Assembly: GCA_035906055.1 (NCBI GenBank)
Contig: JAMIFV010000036.1
Location: 1 to 35,186 of the forward strand
Length of the DNA: 35,186 bases
Source: JAMIFV01 sp035906055
Lineage (GTDB): Bacteria > Pseudomonadota > Alphaproteobacteria > Rickettsiales > JABCZZ01
Direction: 5' to 3'
Positions 13,590-22,672 of the stretch are shown in pieces; the first letter of the stretch is position 1, and the number at the start of each line of letters is the position of its first letter. Made by a program: the position numbers and the translations under genes. Under the pieces are notes generated by a model. The model was not told the origin of the DNA. It made no database searches and saw only the letters and a list, made by a program, of their open reading frames with translations.

Positions 13590-15383
13590 CTACACCTGAT
13601 TCTTGTCGAGCTTGCCGTCATTGCGGCTTTCGGGCCCAAGCACGATCTCGTTATGCGCAGCGCCTGCGGGGATCATGGGGTATACGTTCTCCTTCTGGTC
13701 CACCACCATGTCCATGAACACGGGGCCGTCATGGGCGAGCATTTCCTTGATGGCCGCCTCCACTTCACTCACCCTGGTGCAGCGCATGCCCTTGATGCCG
13801 TGCGCCTCCGCAAGCTTCACAAAATCCGGCAGCGCTTCCATGTAGGATTCGGAATGACGGTCGCCGTGGAACATTTCCTGCCACTGGCGCACCATGCCCA
13901 TATAGCGGTTATTAAGCACCACCACCTTCACCGGCAGGCGGTATTGCTTGATGGTGGAAAGTTCCTGGATGTTCATGAGGATGGACGCTTCGCCGCTTAC
14001 GCACACCACGGGCTGGTGCGGGTGGGCGATCTGCGCGCCGACGGCGCAAGGCAGGCCGTAGCCCATCGTGCCGAGGCCGCCCGAGGTCATCCAGCGGCGG
14101 GGTTTGTCGAAGTGCAGGAACTGCGCCGCCCACATCTGGTGCTGGCCCACGTCGGTGGTGATATAGGCGTCTTTGCCCTGCAGCGCGGCGTTGAGGCGAT
14201 CGAGCGCATATTGCGGCTTGATGGCGCCCGTATCCGCCTGAGCAAAACTGAAGCTCTTCCTGGCGCGCCACGCATCTATCTGTTTCCACCAGCCAGCCAG
14301 CGCGGTCTTGTCCACCTGCGGTTTGGCGGCTTTCCATGCGGAAAGCATCTGTTTCACCACCACGCCCGCATCGCCCACGATGGGCACATGCGCGCGCACG
14401 TTCTTGCCGATGGAGGACGCGTCGATATCCACATGGATCTTTTTCGATTTCGGTGAAAAACCGTCGAGCTTGCCGGTCACGCGGTCGTCAAAGCGCGCGC
14501 CGATGCAGACCATCACGTCGCAATCATGCATGGCCATGTTGGCTTCCAGCGAGCCGTGCATGCCGAGCATGCCGAGGAACTGTTGATCCGATGCCGGGAA
14601 CGCGCCAAGTCCCATCAGCGTGGTGGTGATGGGAAAACCCGTCATGCGCACGAACGCGGTGAGCGCTTCGCAGGCCATGTCGCCCGCATTGATGAGGCCG
14701 CCGCCCACATAGAACACGGGGCGCTTTGCATTGCCCATGAGCTCGATGGCTTTGGCGATGCCGCGCTCATCGCCCTGCAATTGCGGCGCGTAGGAGTTGC
14801 GGCTGAATTCGTAGCTGGGCTGATAGGTGCCCGTCTGGTTCAGGATGTTCTTGGGCACGTCCACCACCACCGGGCCGGGGCGGCCGGTGCGCGCGATATG
14901 GAACGCTTCATGGATGATGCGGCCAAGGTCGTTCACGTCGCGCACGAGGTAGTTATATTTGGTGCAGGAGCGCGTGATGCCGGTGGTGTCCGCCTCCTGA
15001 AACGCGTCGGAACCGATGAGGTGCGAAGGCACCTGCCCCGTGATGCATACCATGGGGATGGAGTCCATCAGCGCGTCGGTGAGGCCGGTAACGGCGTTGG
15101 TGGCGCCGGGGCCGCTGGTGACGAGCACTGCCGCCACTTTTCCGGTGGAACGCGCGTAGCCTTCCGCCGCATGGGTTGCCGCCTGCTCATGGCGCACAAG
15201 GATATGGCGCAGGCGGTTCTGCCTGAAAAGCGCGTCATACACGGGAAGCACCGCGCCGCCCGGATAACCGAACACCGTGTCCGTGCCCTGATCCACAATG
15301 GCGCGCACGACCATCTCGGCGCCGGTCATGAGGGCGGGCTCGGCTTTAGCGGTGGGCGCGTTATTCTTTCTGGGTTCAGACAT
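13590..15383 (-). CDS. ilvB: Acetolactate synthase large (catalytic) subunit
   Basis: This is the thiamine-diphosphate, Mg2+ and FAD enzyme that forms acetolactate or acetohydroxybutyrate. The N-terminal domain carries GTDTVFGYPGGAVLPVYD and HEQAATHAAEGYAR with the catalytic glutamate. The C-terminal cofactor motif reads VSGEASILMNIQEL and continues to LNNRYMGMVRQWQ. The usual GDG/GDA aspartate is a glutamate here, a variant I associate with alphaproteobacterial enzymes. The start is the ATG at 15383 (597 residues); the longer frame to 15446 uses a TTG that falls in the promoter. It is first in the run ilvB-unknown-ilvN-S23-ilvC. The leader is only ~28 nt, too short for a classic attenuator. 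Confidence 0.97.
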   Translation of the reverse strand: MSEPRKNNAPTAKAEPALMTGAEMVVRAIVDQGTDTVFGYPGGAVLPVYDALFRQNRLRHILVRHEQAATHAAEGYARSTGKVAAVLVTSGPGATNAVTGLTDALMDSIPMVCITGQVPSHLIGSDAFQEADTTGITRSCTKYNYLVRDVNDLGRIIHEAFHIARTGRPGPVVVDVPKNILNQTGTYQPSYEFSRNSYAPQLQGDERGIAKAIELMGNAKRPVFYVGGGLINAGDMACEALTAFVRMTGFPITTTLMGLGAFPASDQQFLGMLGMHGSLEANMAMHDCDVMVCIGARFDDRVTGKLDGFSPKSKKIHVDIDASSIGKNVRAHVPIVGDAGVVVKQMLSAWKAAKPQVDKTALAGWWKQIDAWRARKSFSFAQADTGAIKPQYALDRLNAALQGKDAYITTDVGQHQMWAAQFLHFDKPRRWMTSGGLGTMGYGLPCAVGAQIAHPHQPVVCVSGEASILMNIQELSTIKQYRLPVKVVVLNNRYMGMVRQWQEMFHGDRHSESYMEALPDFVKLAEAHGIKGMRCTRVSEVEAAIKEMLAHDGPVFMDMVVDQKENVYPMIPAGAAHNEIVLGPESRNDGKLDKNQV

Positions 15384-15417
15384 AGGAGCTTCCGATTCTA
15401 GCAGGCAAAGGACGGGA

Positions 15418-15446
15418 AATCTAATGATTTTGGGCTTCCCGGTCAA
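15418..15446 (-). promoter_or_regulatory. Candidate ilvB operon promoter
   Basis: On the minus strand TTGACC (15446-15441) and TAGATT (15423-15418) are 17 nt apart. A start near 15411 gives a leader of about 28 nt. Confidence 0.65.
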
Positions 15447-15469
15447 TGGCCTTCGCGCCGGAACGGCAA

Positions 15470-15505
15470 TAAAAAGCCCCCTTTCCGGGTGGAAAGGGGG
15501 CTTTT
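15470..15505 (-). terminator. Strong terminator after the 821-residue gene
   Basis: A perfect 15-bp stem (15505-15491 with 15486-15472) has a 4-nt loop and a minus-strand T-run. It sits 11 bp after the stop of the large unknown gene and upstream of the ilvB promoter, which isolates the two units. Confidence 0.92.
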
Positions 15506-15516
15506 ATCAAAGACGC

Positions 15517-17982
15517 TTATTTTGTCTGGACTTGCGCTAAGCGGGTACTTTTTGGCGTCTCAAGCGGCGTTATACCCGAAACCTGCGCAAGTTCAATAGG
15601 CAACGTGCCACCTCGAGCCCGCAACTCCTGTGCATAAGCCACGATGGTCTCTTGGTTAACTTCGCCCGTAGCTTCAATGCCACGCGCCTTCTGGAAGGTG
15701 CGCACATTATCTACACTGGAAACCCTATCGCCCAGCGCATTATTGAGCCACCTCACACCTACGCCTTCGCCTGCCTCTATACTCAGGCCATCCTTAACCA
15801 TGCGTTCAGCAGCTGCGCGGTATTTTGCAGTGTTATCCTTGCCCTTTACAAAGCCTGCACTATCGAGCTTTGCCAGCTTAACCTCGATCGGTTCATTGGT
15901 TGGAACCATTTCCGCCACGATCGCGGTGGGATCCCTGAAGTCGAACGCACTCCTGCGTCCCTTGATCGCTTCAAGCTTCACGCGGTCTTGCTCGGAAAGC
16001 TCAAGGCCGCCCTTTTTAGTATAACGGGAGGTAGGCACTACCGGTTCCGCAGCAACGGGAGCAGGGGCAGCGACGACCGCAGGAGCGCCCGTGGTGGTGG
16101 CAGGAGTCTGTGCAACACCCGTTGCTCTGTTGGTAAGTTCTGCCAGTTTGGACAACTCATCACTATGTAGAACGCGATCAGTATAGTTAAAGCCATTTGC
16201 TTTTCTGAAATCCTGAATCGCTGTCCAGGTTTCATTGCCGGCGTCTTTATCCATACCATGGCGCGGCAGTTTGCCACCTGTAGCCAAGAGCATCTGCTGT
16301 ACATGCGCGGTTTGCACTTTACTGCTGGATCCGTCAATCCCTACCACTTCAATTTCCGTAACAGGAACGCGTCTGGCGACAGGTGCATGTTCGCTTTCAT
16401 GAGGGTCTCTTGTCCCACCCGATGCACCAGCAGCAGCCGCAACACCTGCACCAGCTGCCGCAGCAGCGGGAGCCGGTACGGACGGGGCCGGAGCGGGCAC
16501 GTCGGGAGCAGCAGACGGTACGGACGGGGGCGGAGCGCCAGCGCCCTGACCAACAGCCTGCGGGCCTTTATACACACCGTCAGCGTCGATGGACTGGATC
16601 CCCTTGAGCAGATCGGCACCTGTCACTGCTTTATCACCCACGTCTTTCTTCACGGCAGCCGCTAAAGTGTCCAGAGGAGTCGCATCACCAGCCTGACGCT
16701 GCTTCTGTATGTAGGCATCAAGTTTAGCCTTATCTTCCGCAGAAAGGATAATGTTATCGCCTTCTGCGCGTGAAGGAGCGGTGTCCCCTGCTTGCGCATA
16801 AGATATATGGATATTTTTCTTGCCGTCCGGAGCCGGAGCCGGTGCGCCAGCGCCCTGGCCGTCATCTTTACCACCGCCCATCATGGGGGTGAGCATATCC
16901 TGGCCGGTAAGCGCGGAGAGAATAATCCCGACAAACATCATCAGCATGCCGCCAGGCTGGTTCAGCAGGTCACCGATGGAATTGCTGTTCTTTTCCTGTG
17001 CTTTTCTGGCTTCATCACGCTGGCGTTCCAGCTCCAACCTGCGCGGATCGTCAGCCGAAAGCGATGCTATCTCAGCATCGCGCTTGTCGCTGGCGACTTT
17101 CGCTGCAGCAGCACCCTTGAGCCATTTGCCGAGATTGTCCTTGTTGCTGTCGACACCTGCGCGCGGAGCAAGCTCGGCGAGAGCATCCACCACTTTCGCA
17201 TCATTACCACCTGAACGGGTTGCAGAATCAATCGCAGCAGTCGCGATTGCATCAATCAAAGCTTTCTGCTTTCCGGCATCCTGAGCGCTAAACACATTCG
17301 ACATAAGCCCTTTAGCGGCTCCCAGAATAGCTTTCCCATGTTCAGGCGCAGCTTCTGCGATGGTTAGGACTGCAGCCTTCTCCTTGTCGCTTAATCCCTT
17401 ACCCATGTACTTAATATCAAGCGTGGCCTTAAGTTCTTTCTTCACCTGCTCATCAAGCGCAGACGGCACGTACGGTTTGCCGCTATCGCCATTGCGGCGG
17501 AAATCTTCATAGCGGAAGTGTATCTCTTGCGGTTTGGCAGCTGCGGCACTTGTAATCGCCGCGCCCATCTTGGTATCGATCTTTTCCTGAAATTCTTTAT
17601 AATCAGCACCAGCGGGAGCCATTGCGGCAGCCTGCAGCTTCAGGAACGCCACGCCTTGATCCATACCGCTGGCAGCCGCCACTGTAGCAGCAAGCTTATT
17701 GCGATCATCAGAGCTGAGATCGGCTCTGTTTTCTTTCTTGATCACGGCAGCGAGCTGTTCGCCAATCGAATCACGGTTATTGCCATAACCTTTCATTTCG
17801 GCGGCCTTTTCAGGCTGGTCTTTTGCCAGCGCCTGGCTTCCCAGTTCAGAAATGAGCTTCTGGTGCAGACGTTCTGCAACTTCCGGTGCCAAAGCGGCCA
17901 GCTGGGTGATCGCGCCTGCTTCCTGTGCGGGCAGCAATGCAGCGGTTTTACCTAAGCTCGCGAGATCCTGTTCTTTGCTCAT
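15517..17982 (-). CDS. Large unknown protein with Pro/Ala linkers and two peptidoglycan-binding-like segments
   Basis: This is an 821-residue protein I cannot assign to a family. Residues 1-335 are helical and Ala-rich, ending in a charged coil (RDAEIASL through RDEARKAQEKN). A short hydrophobic patch, GMLMMFVGIILSALTG, covers 345-360. Pro/Ala/Gly linkers lie at 370-386, 480-525 and 620-650. Two segments resemble peptidoglycan-binding-1 repeats: 556-600 (VQQMLLATGG, then WTAIQDFRKANGF) and 742-785 (VRWLNNALGD, then VRTFQKARGIEATGEV). Each is preceded by a similar block (LSAEDKAKLDAY at 413, LSEQDRVKLEAI at 662), which suggests an internal duplication. No N-terminal signal peptide is seen. The ATG has a strong GGAGG, and a terminator follows. 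It looks like a single-gene unit; an envelope or secreted role is only a guess. Confidence 0.85.
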   Translation of the reverse strand: MSKEQDLASLGKTAALLPAQEAGAITQLAALAPEVAERLHQKLISELGSQALAKDQPEKAAEMKGYGNNRDSIGEQLAAVIKKENRADLSSDDRNKLAATVAAASGMDQGVAFLKLQAAAMAPAGADYKEFQEKIDTKMGAAITSAAAAKPQEIHFRYEDFRRNGDSGKPYVPSALDEQVKKELKATLDIKYMGKGLSDKEKAAVLTIAEAAPEHGKAILGAAKGLMSNVFSAQDAGKQKALIDAIATAAIDSATRSGGNDAKVVDALAELAPRAGVDSNKDNLGKWLKGAAAAKVASDKRDAEIASLSADDPRRLELERQRDEARKAQEKNSNSIGDLLNQPGGMLMMFVGIILSALTGQDMLTPMMGGGKDDGQGAGAPAPAPDGKKNIHISYAQAGDTAPSRAEGDNIILSAEDKAKLDAYIQKQRQAGDATPLDTLAAAVKKDVGDKAVTGADLLKGIQSIDADGVYKGPQAVGQGAGAPPPSVPSAAPDVPAPAPSVPAPAAAAAGAGVAAAAGASGGTRDPHESEHAPVARRVPVTEIEVVGIDGSSSKVQTAHVQQMLLATGGKLPRHGMDKDAGNETWTAIQDFRKANGFNYTDRVLHSDELSKLAELTNRATGVAQTPATTTGAPAVVAAPAPVAAEPVVPTSRYTKKGGLELSEQDRVKLEAIKGRRSAFDFRDPTAIVAEMVPTNEPIEVKLAKLDSAGFVKGKDNTAKYRAAAERMVKDGLSIEAGEGVGVRWLNNALGDRVSSVDNVRTFQKARGIEATGEVNQETIVAYAQELRARGGTLPIELAQVSGITPLETPKSTRLAQVQTK

Positions 17983-18247
17983 TTATTCCTCCGCACCGTT
18001 TGGTGCTGTTTATTTAAAATACAGCGACAGCCTTTTACCACAGGCTAATTCTAGCTTTTCAGCGCATAATTGAAAGTTAAGTTTTTGTGACATTATTGCT
18101 AAATATGTATGACAACCGCTTGTAACGGCATGAGTCATTAATTTGTACTTTATTTATATATTACAGCTCATTGTATAATTACCACCTCTATTAGCACTGT
18201 GCTGTTTTGTCACCAAACCTTAACATTCCTGCCACAGGGCTAAAAAT
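17983..18247. other. AT-rich intergenic region
   Basis: This 265-bp stretch separates rppH from the 821-residue gene and is clearly richer in A+T than its surroundings. It must hold the promoter of the minus-strand large gene, but I find no single convincing -35/-10 pair; TATAAT at 18174-18179 points the other way. No gene or repeat is visible. Confidence 0.5.
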
Positions 18248-18721
18248 TCAGGAAATTTCCAGATAACCGGAAAAATCGCGCACCAGTTCCGCGTACAGCT
18301 CACGCTTGAACGGCACGATCATATCGGGCAGCGTTTCCGGCTTCACCCAGCGCCATTCGGAAAATTCCGGTTCATCAGTGGCGATATTGATGTCGCAATC
18401 CCTGCCCAGAAAGCGCAGCACGAACCATTTCTGTTTCTGCCCGCGATAGCGCCCGCCCCAGATAACGGGCACCAGGGCATCCGGCAGGTCGTAAGTATAC
18501 CATTTGTCACTGGTGCCGATGATTCCTGCCTTATCCGTGCCGGTTTCTTCCTTCAGCTCGCGCATGACGGCTTTCTCCGGCGTCTCGCCGTCATCAATGC
18601 CGCCCTGCGGCATCTGCCATGCTTCGGCCTTCGTGTCGATGCGCCTGGCCGCGAATACGCGGTTGGCAGGGTTCAGCAATATGATGCCGACGCCCAAACG
18701 GTAAGGCAACGCGGCGCTCAT
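18248..18721 (-). CDS. rppH: RNA pyrophosphohydrolase (Nudix)
   Basis: RppH removes pyrophosphate from 5'-triphosphate RNA ends, which starts RNase E-dependent decay. The Nudix box spans residues 41-63 (GIDDGETPEKAVMRELKEETG), preceded by the RppH-typical YRLGVGIILLN and WQMPQGG. QKWFVLRFLG and EFSEWRWV also match the family. Length is 157 residues. Its start overlaps the end of the upstream deacetylase by 4 nt, so the two are translationally coupled. It is the last gene of the envelope operon. Confidence 0.94.
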   Translation of the reverse strand: MSAALPYRLGVGIILLNPANRVFAARRIDTKAEAWQMPQGGIDDGETPEKAVMRELKEETGTDKAGIIGTSDKWYTYDLPDALVPVIWGGRYRGQKQKWFVLRFLGRDCDINIATDEPEFSEWRWVKPETLPDMIVPFKRELYAELVRDFSGYLEIS

Positions 18722-19845
18722 GGAAACACCTTCTTCGCCACGGCTGAAAGCGGCACGACGTCCACGCCTTTTTTATCCAGCTCTTCCATCCATAATTCCA
18801 GCGCGCGCTGCGTGGGCGGATAGGAGCGCGCAAGGCCTATCGCATATCCTTGCGTTCTGGCGATCTCGGCCAGCGCGTCCAGCTGCTGCGTAATGGCGTC
18901 AGGCGTGATCTCGTCATCGAGCACAGCATCCGCGCCGATGGCCAGCAGGTTCTGCGTCCTGATGAAATTGGCCAGCTCCGCGTTCTGCGCGGTCTTGCGG
19001 TAGATGAATACCACGCCGCGCGCGGTGAGTTCGGTCAGCACGTTGCGCATGGCGGAAATATTGACGGTCATCTTTTCATCCAGCGATGCCAGCGTGCCCA
19101 CGAACCCCGGATAGCGCGAGAGTATCCAGTGCAGGCGGCTGCTCGTCTCGGCGGGCTCAAGGCTGGTCAGCAGGCCGTAAGGGCCGGGGTCGGAAATAGG
19201 GAAGTTAGCGGGCTCCAGCGGCAGGTCGATCATCGACTCATACCCCTCGCCGCGCGCGCGCTTGGCCCAGTTGCGCGCGTCGCTGGCATAGGGCGAGAAA
19301 CTGAGCGTGATGTCATGCGGCAGCTTCAGCGCTTCCTCGGTCATCGGCCTGGAGAGGCCAAGATTGGTAAGCACGATCGCCACGATGGGGCGCCCCTCCC
19401 TTGGCGTGTAGGGACGCGCATAATATTTCCACGGCAGCGTGCCGTCTTTACCGGCTGTGGGGATAAGGCCTTTCTCCGTCTGTTCGGTGATGGTGTCCAG
19501 CGGCGCAGGGGCAAGCCCTTCCCTGCCGTCGAACGTTTCGCTTACCACCGCCCCCCCTTCGCCGACGACAGGCCTGGAAATGACGTCTTCCTCTTTCTTG
19601 GTGTGGCGCGGGGTTCCGTCGATATCGCCGCTGCCCATATGATAGATGATGCGCTGGCCGTTCTCAAGCGCCACACGGCCAAGCGCATCATGCGAAAAAA
19701 GCAGCGTGTTGATGAGCGACGATGCGCAGAAGATCACCCCCAGCGTAAACAGCGCCCAGACATACACGCCGTTGATATGCGTGAGCGGCTTGAGCAAGCG
19801 CTGCCTGAGCATCACATCCAGTTTTTTAAGCGCCTCAAGCTTCAC
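18718..19845 (-). CDS. Divergent polysaccharide deacetylase family protein (YibQ-like)
   Basis: This 375-residue protein is anchored by one N-terminal membrane helix (about 30-50, VWALFTLGVIFCASSLI). A low-complexity periplasmic stretch follows, then a deacetylase-like barrel from ~residue 150 (RPIVAIVLTNLGLSR, ITLSFSPYASDARNWA, YESMIDLPLEP, YPGFVGTLASLDEKM). This is the divergent polysaccharide deacetylase (DUF610) pattern. Catalytic activity is not proven for the family. The start is a GTG at 19845 after AGGGG. It lies between ctpA (separated by a palindromic repeat) and rppH (4-nt overlap). The EnvC-like factor, CtpA and this protein are a recurring neighbourhood in proteobacteria, which suggests a role in cell-wall remodelling. 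Confidence 0.88.
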   Translation of the reverse strand: MKLEALKKLDVMLRQRLLKPLTHINGVYVWALFTLGVIFCASSLINTLLFSHDALGRVALENGQRIIYHMGSGDIDGTPRHTKKEEDVISRPVVGEGGAVVSETFDGREGLAPAPLDTITEQTEKGLIPTAGKDGTLPWKYYARPYTPREGRPIVAIVLTNLGLSRPMTEEALKLPHDITLSFSPYASDARNWAKRARGEGYESMIDLPLEPANFPISDPGPYGLLTSLEPAETSSRLHWILSRYPGFVGTLASLDEKMTVNISAMRNVLTELTARGVVFIYRKTAQNAELANFIRTQNLLAIGADAVLDDEITPDAITQQLDALAEIARTQGYAIGLARSYPPTQRALELWMEELDKKGVDVVPLSAVAKKVFP

Positions 19846-19899
19846 CGGCCCCTACCTTTGCACACGGCCAGCAGCTAATGCTACACGCCCGATATTATC

Positions 19900-20043
19900 A
19901 GACTTCTGTCAAAACTCGCTGCTGCGCAGGCAAACGCGCGAAGCCGCCGAGCGGAAAAACCTGAACGTACAATAAGTACGTGAGTTTTGAGCACGACGGC
20001 GACAAGCAGGTTGCCCGTCGCAGCAGAGTTTAGACAAAAGTCT
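19900..20043. repeat. 144-bp palindromic element between ctpA and the deacetylase gene
   Basis: The ends are imperfect inverted repeats of about 33 nt: AGACTTCTGTCAAAACTC at 19900 onward against its inverted copy ending at 20043, each followed by a GCTGCG block. Inside, 19975-20009 (AGTACGTGAGTTTTGAGC and onward) recurs inverted at 25686-25720 with 33 of 35 matches. The ctpA stop codon (20044-20042) overlaps the end. Confidence 0.82.
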
Positions 20044-21427
20044 ATTTCATAGTCTTATATATGGACAATGAACGCAACAGGTCAAGCGCACGGGAAAGCT
20101 GGAAGTCCTGCTTCGCGGAAAGACCACCGTCACGCGTACGGTCGGTGATGTCGTCTTCCTTCGCAGGGTCTTTGCTGTTCTTGCCGAGCTTGTTGCGGAT
20201 GTCTTCCGGAAGGCTGGACTTCTTGTCTTCCGCCGGCGGCGTTGTTACCGCATTCTGGCTATCCGACTCATTATCGCCCTTCAGGCGGCGCGGCAGGCTG
20301 GCTTCGGAGCGCAGGAACGGCGAGGATTTGATCGGCTCGATCTTCGCCTGTTCGACCTCGATATCCGGCACGATGCCCTTGGCCTGGATGGAACGGCCTG
20401 ACGGCGTGTAGTAACGCGCAGTCGTCAGGCGCATGGCGCCATGGTCGGCCAGCGGGATGATGGTCTGCACCGAGCCCTTACCGAAGGATTTCACGCCCAT
20501 GATAACGGCGCGCTTGTGATCCTGCAGCGCGCCCGACACGATCTCGGAGGCGGAAGCGGAACCGTTATTGATGAGCACCACGATGGGCAGGCCGCTGGTG
20601 ATGTCACCGGCATGCGACATGTACCGCTTGGTGTTCTCGGGGTCGCGGCCACGGGTGGACACGATCTCGCCGTCCTCCAGGAACGCGTCGGACACCGCAA
20701 TCGCCTGATCGAGCAGGCCGCCGGGATTGTTGCGCAGGTCGAGCACCACGCCCTTCACGTCGCCGATGGCTTTCTTCTGCTTTTCCCATTCGGCCTTCAC
20801 GCCTTCGATGGTGTGTTCGTCGAACTGGGTGACGCGCAGGTACACCATGTCGCCTTCCGCGCGCGAACGCACCGACTTGATCTTGATGATGGCGCGCGTG
20901 ATGCTCATATCCAGCGGTTCTTTTTCGCCTTCGCGCAGCACGGTAACTTTGATAGTGGTGTTGGGAGCGCCGCGCATCTTGTCCACCGCGTCAGCCAGCG
21001 TCATGCCCATGATGGGTTCGTCGTTGATCGCGCTGATATAGTCACCGGCCATGATGCCCGCCTTGAACGCGGGTGTATCGTCGATCGGTGAGATGACCTT
21101 AACGAGGCCGTTTTCCATTGTCACTTCGATGCCAAGGCCGCCGAACTCGCCCTTGGTCTGGATCTGCATGTCCTTGAAATTCTTCTCGCTTAAATAGCCC
21201 GAATGCGGGTCGAGCGAGGAAAGCATGCCGTCAATGGCGGATTCGATGATCTGCTTGTCCTTCACGGGTTCCACATAATCGGTGCGCACGCGCTGGAACA
21301 CATCGCTGAACAGGTTCAGCATATCGTAGATATCGTCTTTCTCCGCATGCGAGGTAAGCGGCGATAAAACAGTGCCCAGCATGAATGAACAACTTGCAAC
21401 CAGTCCGAACTTAAACGCACGACGCAT
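20042..21427 (-). CDS. ctpA: Carboxy-terminal processing protease, S41 family
   Basis: This 461-residue periplasmic protease has an N-terminal signal segment (MRRAFKFGLVASCSFMLGTV). A PDZ domain (about 95-170, FGGLGIEVTMENGLVKVISP) and the S41 core follow. NNGSASASEIVSGALQDH (288-305) carries the catalytic serine and SFGKGSVQ the lysine (K317), so it should be active. The C-terminal 100 residues are polar and low-complexity. The ATG at 21427 with GGAG is chosen because it gives a clean signal peptide; the frame to 21469 overlaps the envC gene. It lies 26 bp after the EnvC-like gene. Such proteases trim cell-wall hydrolases and lipoproteins. Confidence 0.94.
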   Translation of the reverse strand: MRRAFKFGLVASCSFMLGTVLSPLTSHAEKDDIYDMLNLFSDVFQRVRTDYVEPVKDKQIIESAIDGMLSSLDPHSGYLSEKNFKDMQIQTKGEFGGLGIEVTMENGLVKVISPIDDTPAFKAGIMAGDYISAINDEPIMGMTLADAVDKMRGAPNTTIKVTVLREGEKEPLDMSITRAIIKIKSVRSRAEGDMVYLRVTQFDEHTIEGVKAEWEKQKKAIGDVKGVVLDLRNNPGGLLDQAIAVSDAFLEDGEIVSTRGRDPENTKRYMSHAGDITSGLPIVVLINNGSASASEIVSGALQDHKRAVIMGVKSFGKGSVQTIIPLADHGAMRLTTARYYTPSGRSIQAKGIVPDIEVEQAKIEPIKSSPFLRSEASLPRRLKGDNESDSQNAVTTPPAEDKKSSLPEDIRNKLGKNSKDPAKEDDITDRTRDGGLSAKQDFQLSRALDLLRSLSIYKTMK

Positions 21428-21453
21428 AGTATCTCCTAATTCAGCCACCTGTG

Positions 21454-22671
21454 TCAGCCCCTGTACCACGCCATCGGGTCGATAGGCTTTCCACTCTTTC
21501 GCATTTCTATATAAAGCCGGGGCTTTCCGCCCTCAGCGGGCTTACCCATAGCACCTATCGGTTCACCTTCCAACAGAAATTGCCCCGGCGAACAATTGAT
21601 TTCACTCAAGCCCGAAAGCAGTGTGTGATAGTCGCCACTATGGCGGATTATCACTATCCTGCCATAGTCGCGGAACACCCCGGCATAGACCACTTCGCCG
21701 TCATAGGGCGCCACCACACTGGCCGAATCGCGTGTCTCCAGCGTCACGCCCTTGGCAAAGGCAGGCCCAGCCTCACTGCTGCCGAAACGGCTGACGATCC
21801 TGCCTGATGCCGGCAGCCCCAGCCTGCCCTTGGCGTCGGATATCGCGCGGGACTTCCTGCTCTTCTTCGCCCTGCCCGGCGTGTTCTTGTCCAGCGGCAG
21901 ATGCAGGCGCACGCTGGCAGGCGAAGGGTTGCGCTCCTCCTGCACTTCCGGCTGCTTCTCCTCCTGCGCATCGTCCTTGTCCAGCGTCTCCACCAGATCC
22001 TGCAGGCTCTTGGATTTCTCGGTCAGCCTGGCAAGGCGCTCTTTTTCTTCCTTCGCGCGGCCATGCAGCGTATTATGCATTTTCTCGCGCGCATCTATCT
22101 TCTGCGCGAGCTCTTTCTGGCGAGCCAGCACGGATTTCTGCTTACCCACCAGTTCCTGCCTGTTCCTGACGATCTTCTGCTCCAGCTGGTCGAGCTCGAA
22201 TATCTGCTCTTTGAGGCTGCGCGATTCGTCTTCCACCGCCTGCGTGATGACGCCCAGCGCACGCGCGGCGGAAAGCGTTTCCTGAATTTTTCCCGGCATC
22301 GCGATCACCGCTTCCGGCGGCAGCGCGCTCAGCTTCACCATGGCGGCCAGCGTTTCGGAAAGTTCACCGCGGCGCTTTTCCAGCGCCTGCGCTTTTTCTT
22401 TCTTCTGCGCTTCGAGGATGGCTGCTTTCTCCTCCAGCGCGTTCAACGCCTCTTCCTGCTTCTTGGCATCACGGGCGATGTCCACCGTCTCCTGCTGGAG
22501 TGCTTTCATCTCTTTTTCGAGCGAGGCCTTTTTCCTGGTGATGTCCTGCTGCTTTTTGCTGGAGTCGTTCAGTTCCGAAAGCGTGCCGGACAACTGATCC
22601 TGCACATCCGCCGTCGTGGCGGCCACAGCGGACGTGCTGAGCGCTATCAGCAGAAAGGTCAGGCGGAGCAT
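21454..22671 (-). CDS. EnvC-like murein hydrolase activator
   Basis: This is a 405-residue periplasmic protein. A signal peptide (MLRLTFLLIALSTSAVA) is followed by a long coiled coil (residues ~20-215, rich in Lys, Glu and Gln), a Pro-containing linker and a C-terminal LytM/M23 domain (~285-403). The M23 metal ligands are mostly gone. The HxxxD site reads AKGVTLE and the final HxH reads YIEM, while one His remains in GDYHTLLSG. Loss of these ligands is the mark of EnvC-type activators, which switch on amidases at the division septum rather than cutting peptidoglycan. Its start lies 1 nt after the upstream membrane protein gene. Confidence 0.9.
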   Translation of the reverse strand: MLRLTFLLIALSTSAVAATTADVQDQLSGTLSELNDSSKKQQDITRKKASLEKEMKALQQETVDIARDAKKQEEALNALEEKAAILEAQKKEKAQALEKRRGELSETLAAMVKLSALPPEAVIAMPGKIQETLSAARALGVITQAVEDESRSLKEQIFELDQLEQKIVRNRQELVGKQKSVLARQKELAQKIDAREKMHNTLHGRAKEEKERLARLTEKSKSLQDLVETLDKDDAQEEKQPEVQEERNPSPASVRLHLPLDKNTPGRAKKSRKSRAISDAKGRLGLPASGRIVSRFGSSEAGPAFAKGVTLETRDSASVVAPYDGEVVYAGVFRDYGRIVIIRHSGDYHTLLSGLSEINCSPGQFLLEGEPIGAMGKPAEGGKPRLYIEMRKSGKPIDPMAWYRG

Positions 22672-22672
22672 G

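Noticed and set aside
13054..13599. 181-codon plus-strand frame opposite the unknown gene between ilvB and ilvN
   Set aside because: The minus-strand frame fits the operon with 2-nt spacers; the plus-strand one would overlap ilvN and ilvB ends and stand alone.
14526..15401. 291-codon plus-strand open frame
   Set aside because: Antisense of ilvB; composition of a shadow frame.
15384..15446. Branched-chain leader-peptide attenuator before ilvB
   Set aside because: The leader is only about 28 nt with no Leu/Val/Ile codon run; the nearby hairpin belongs to the upstream gene's terminator.
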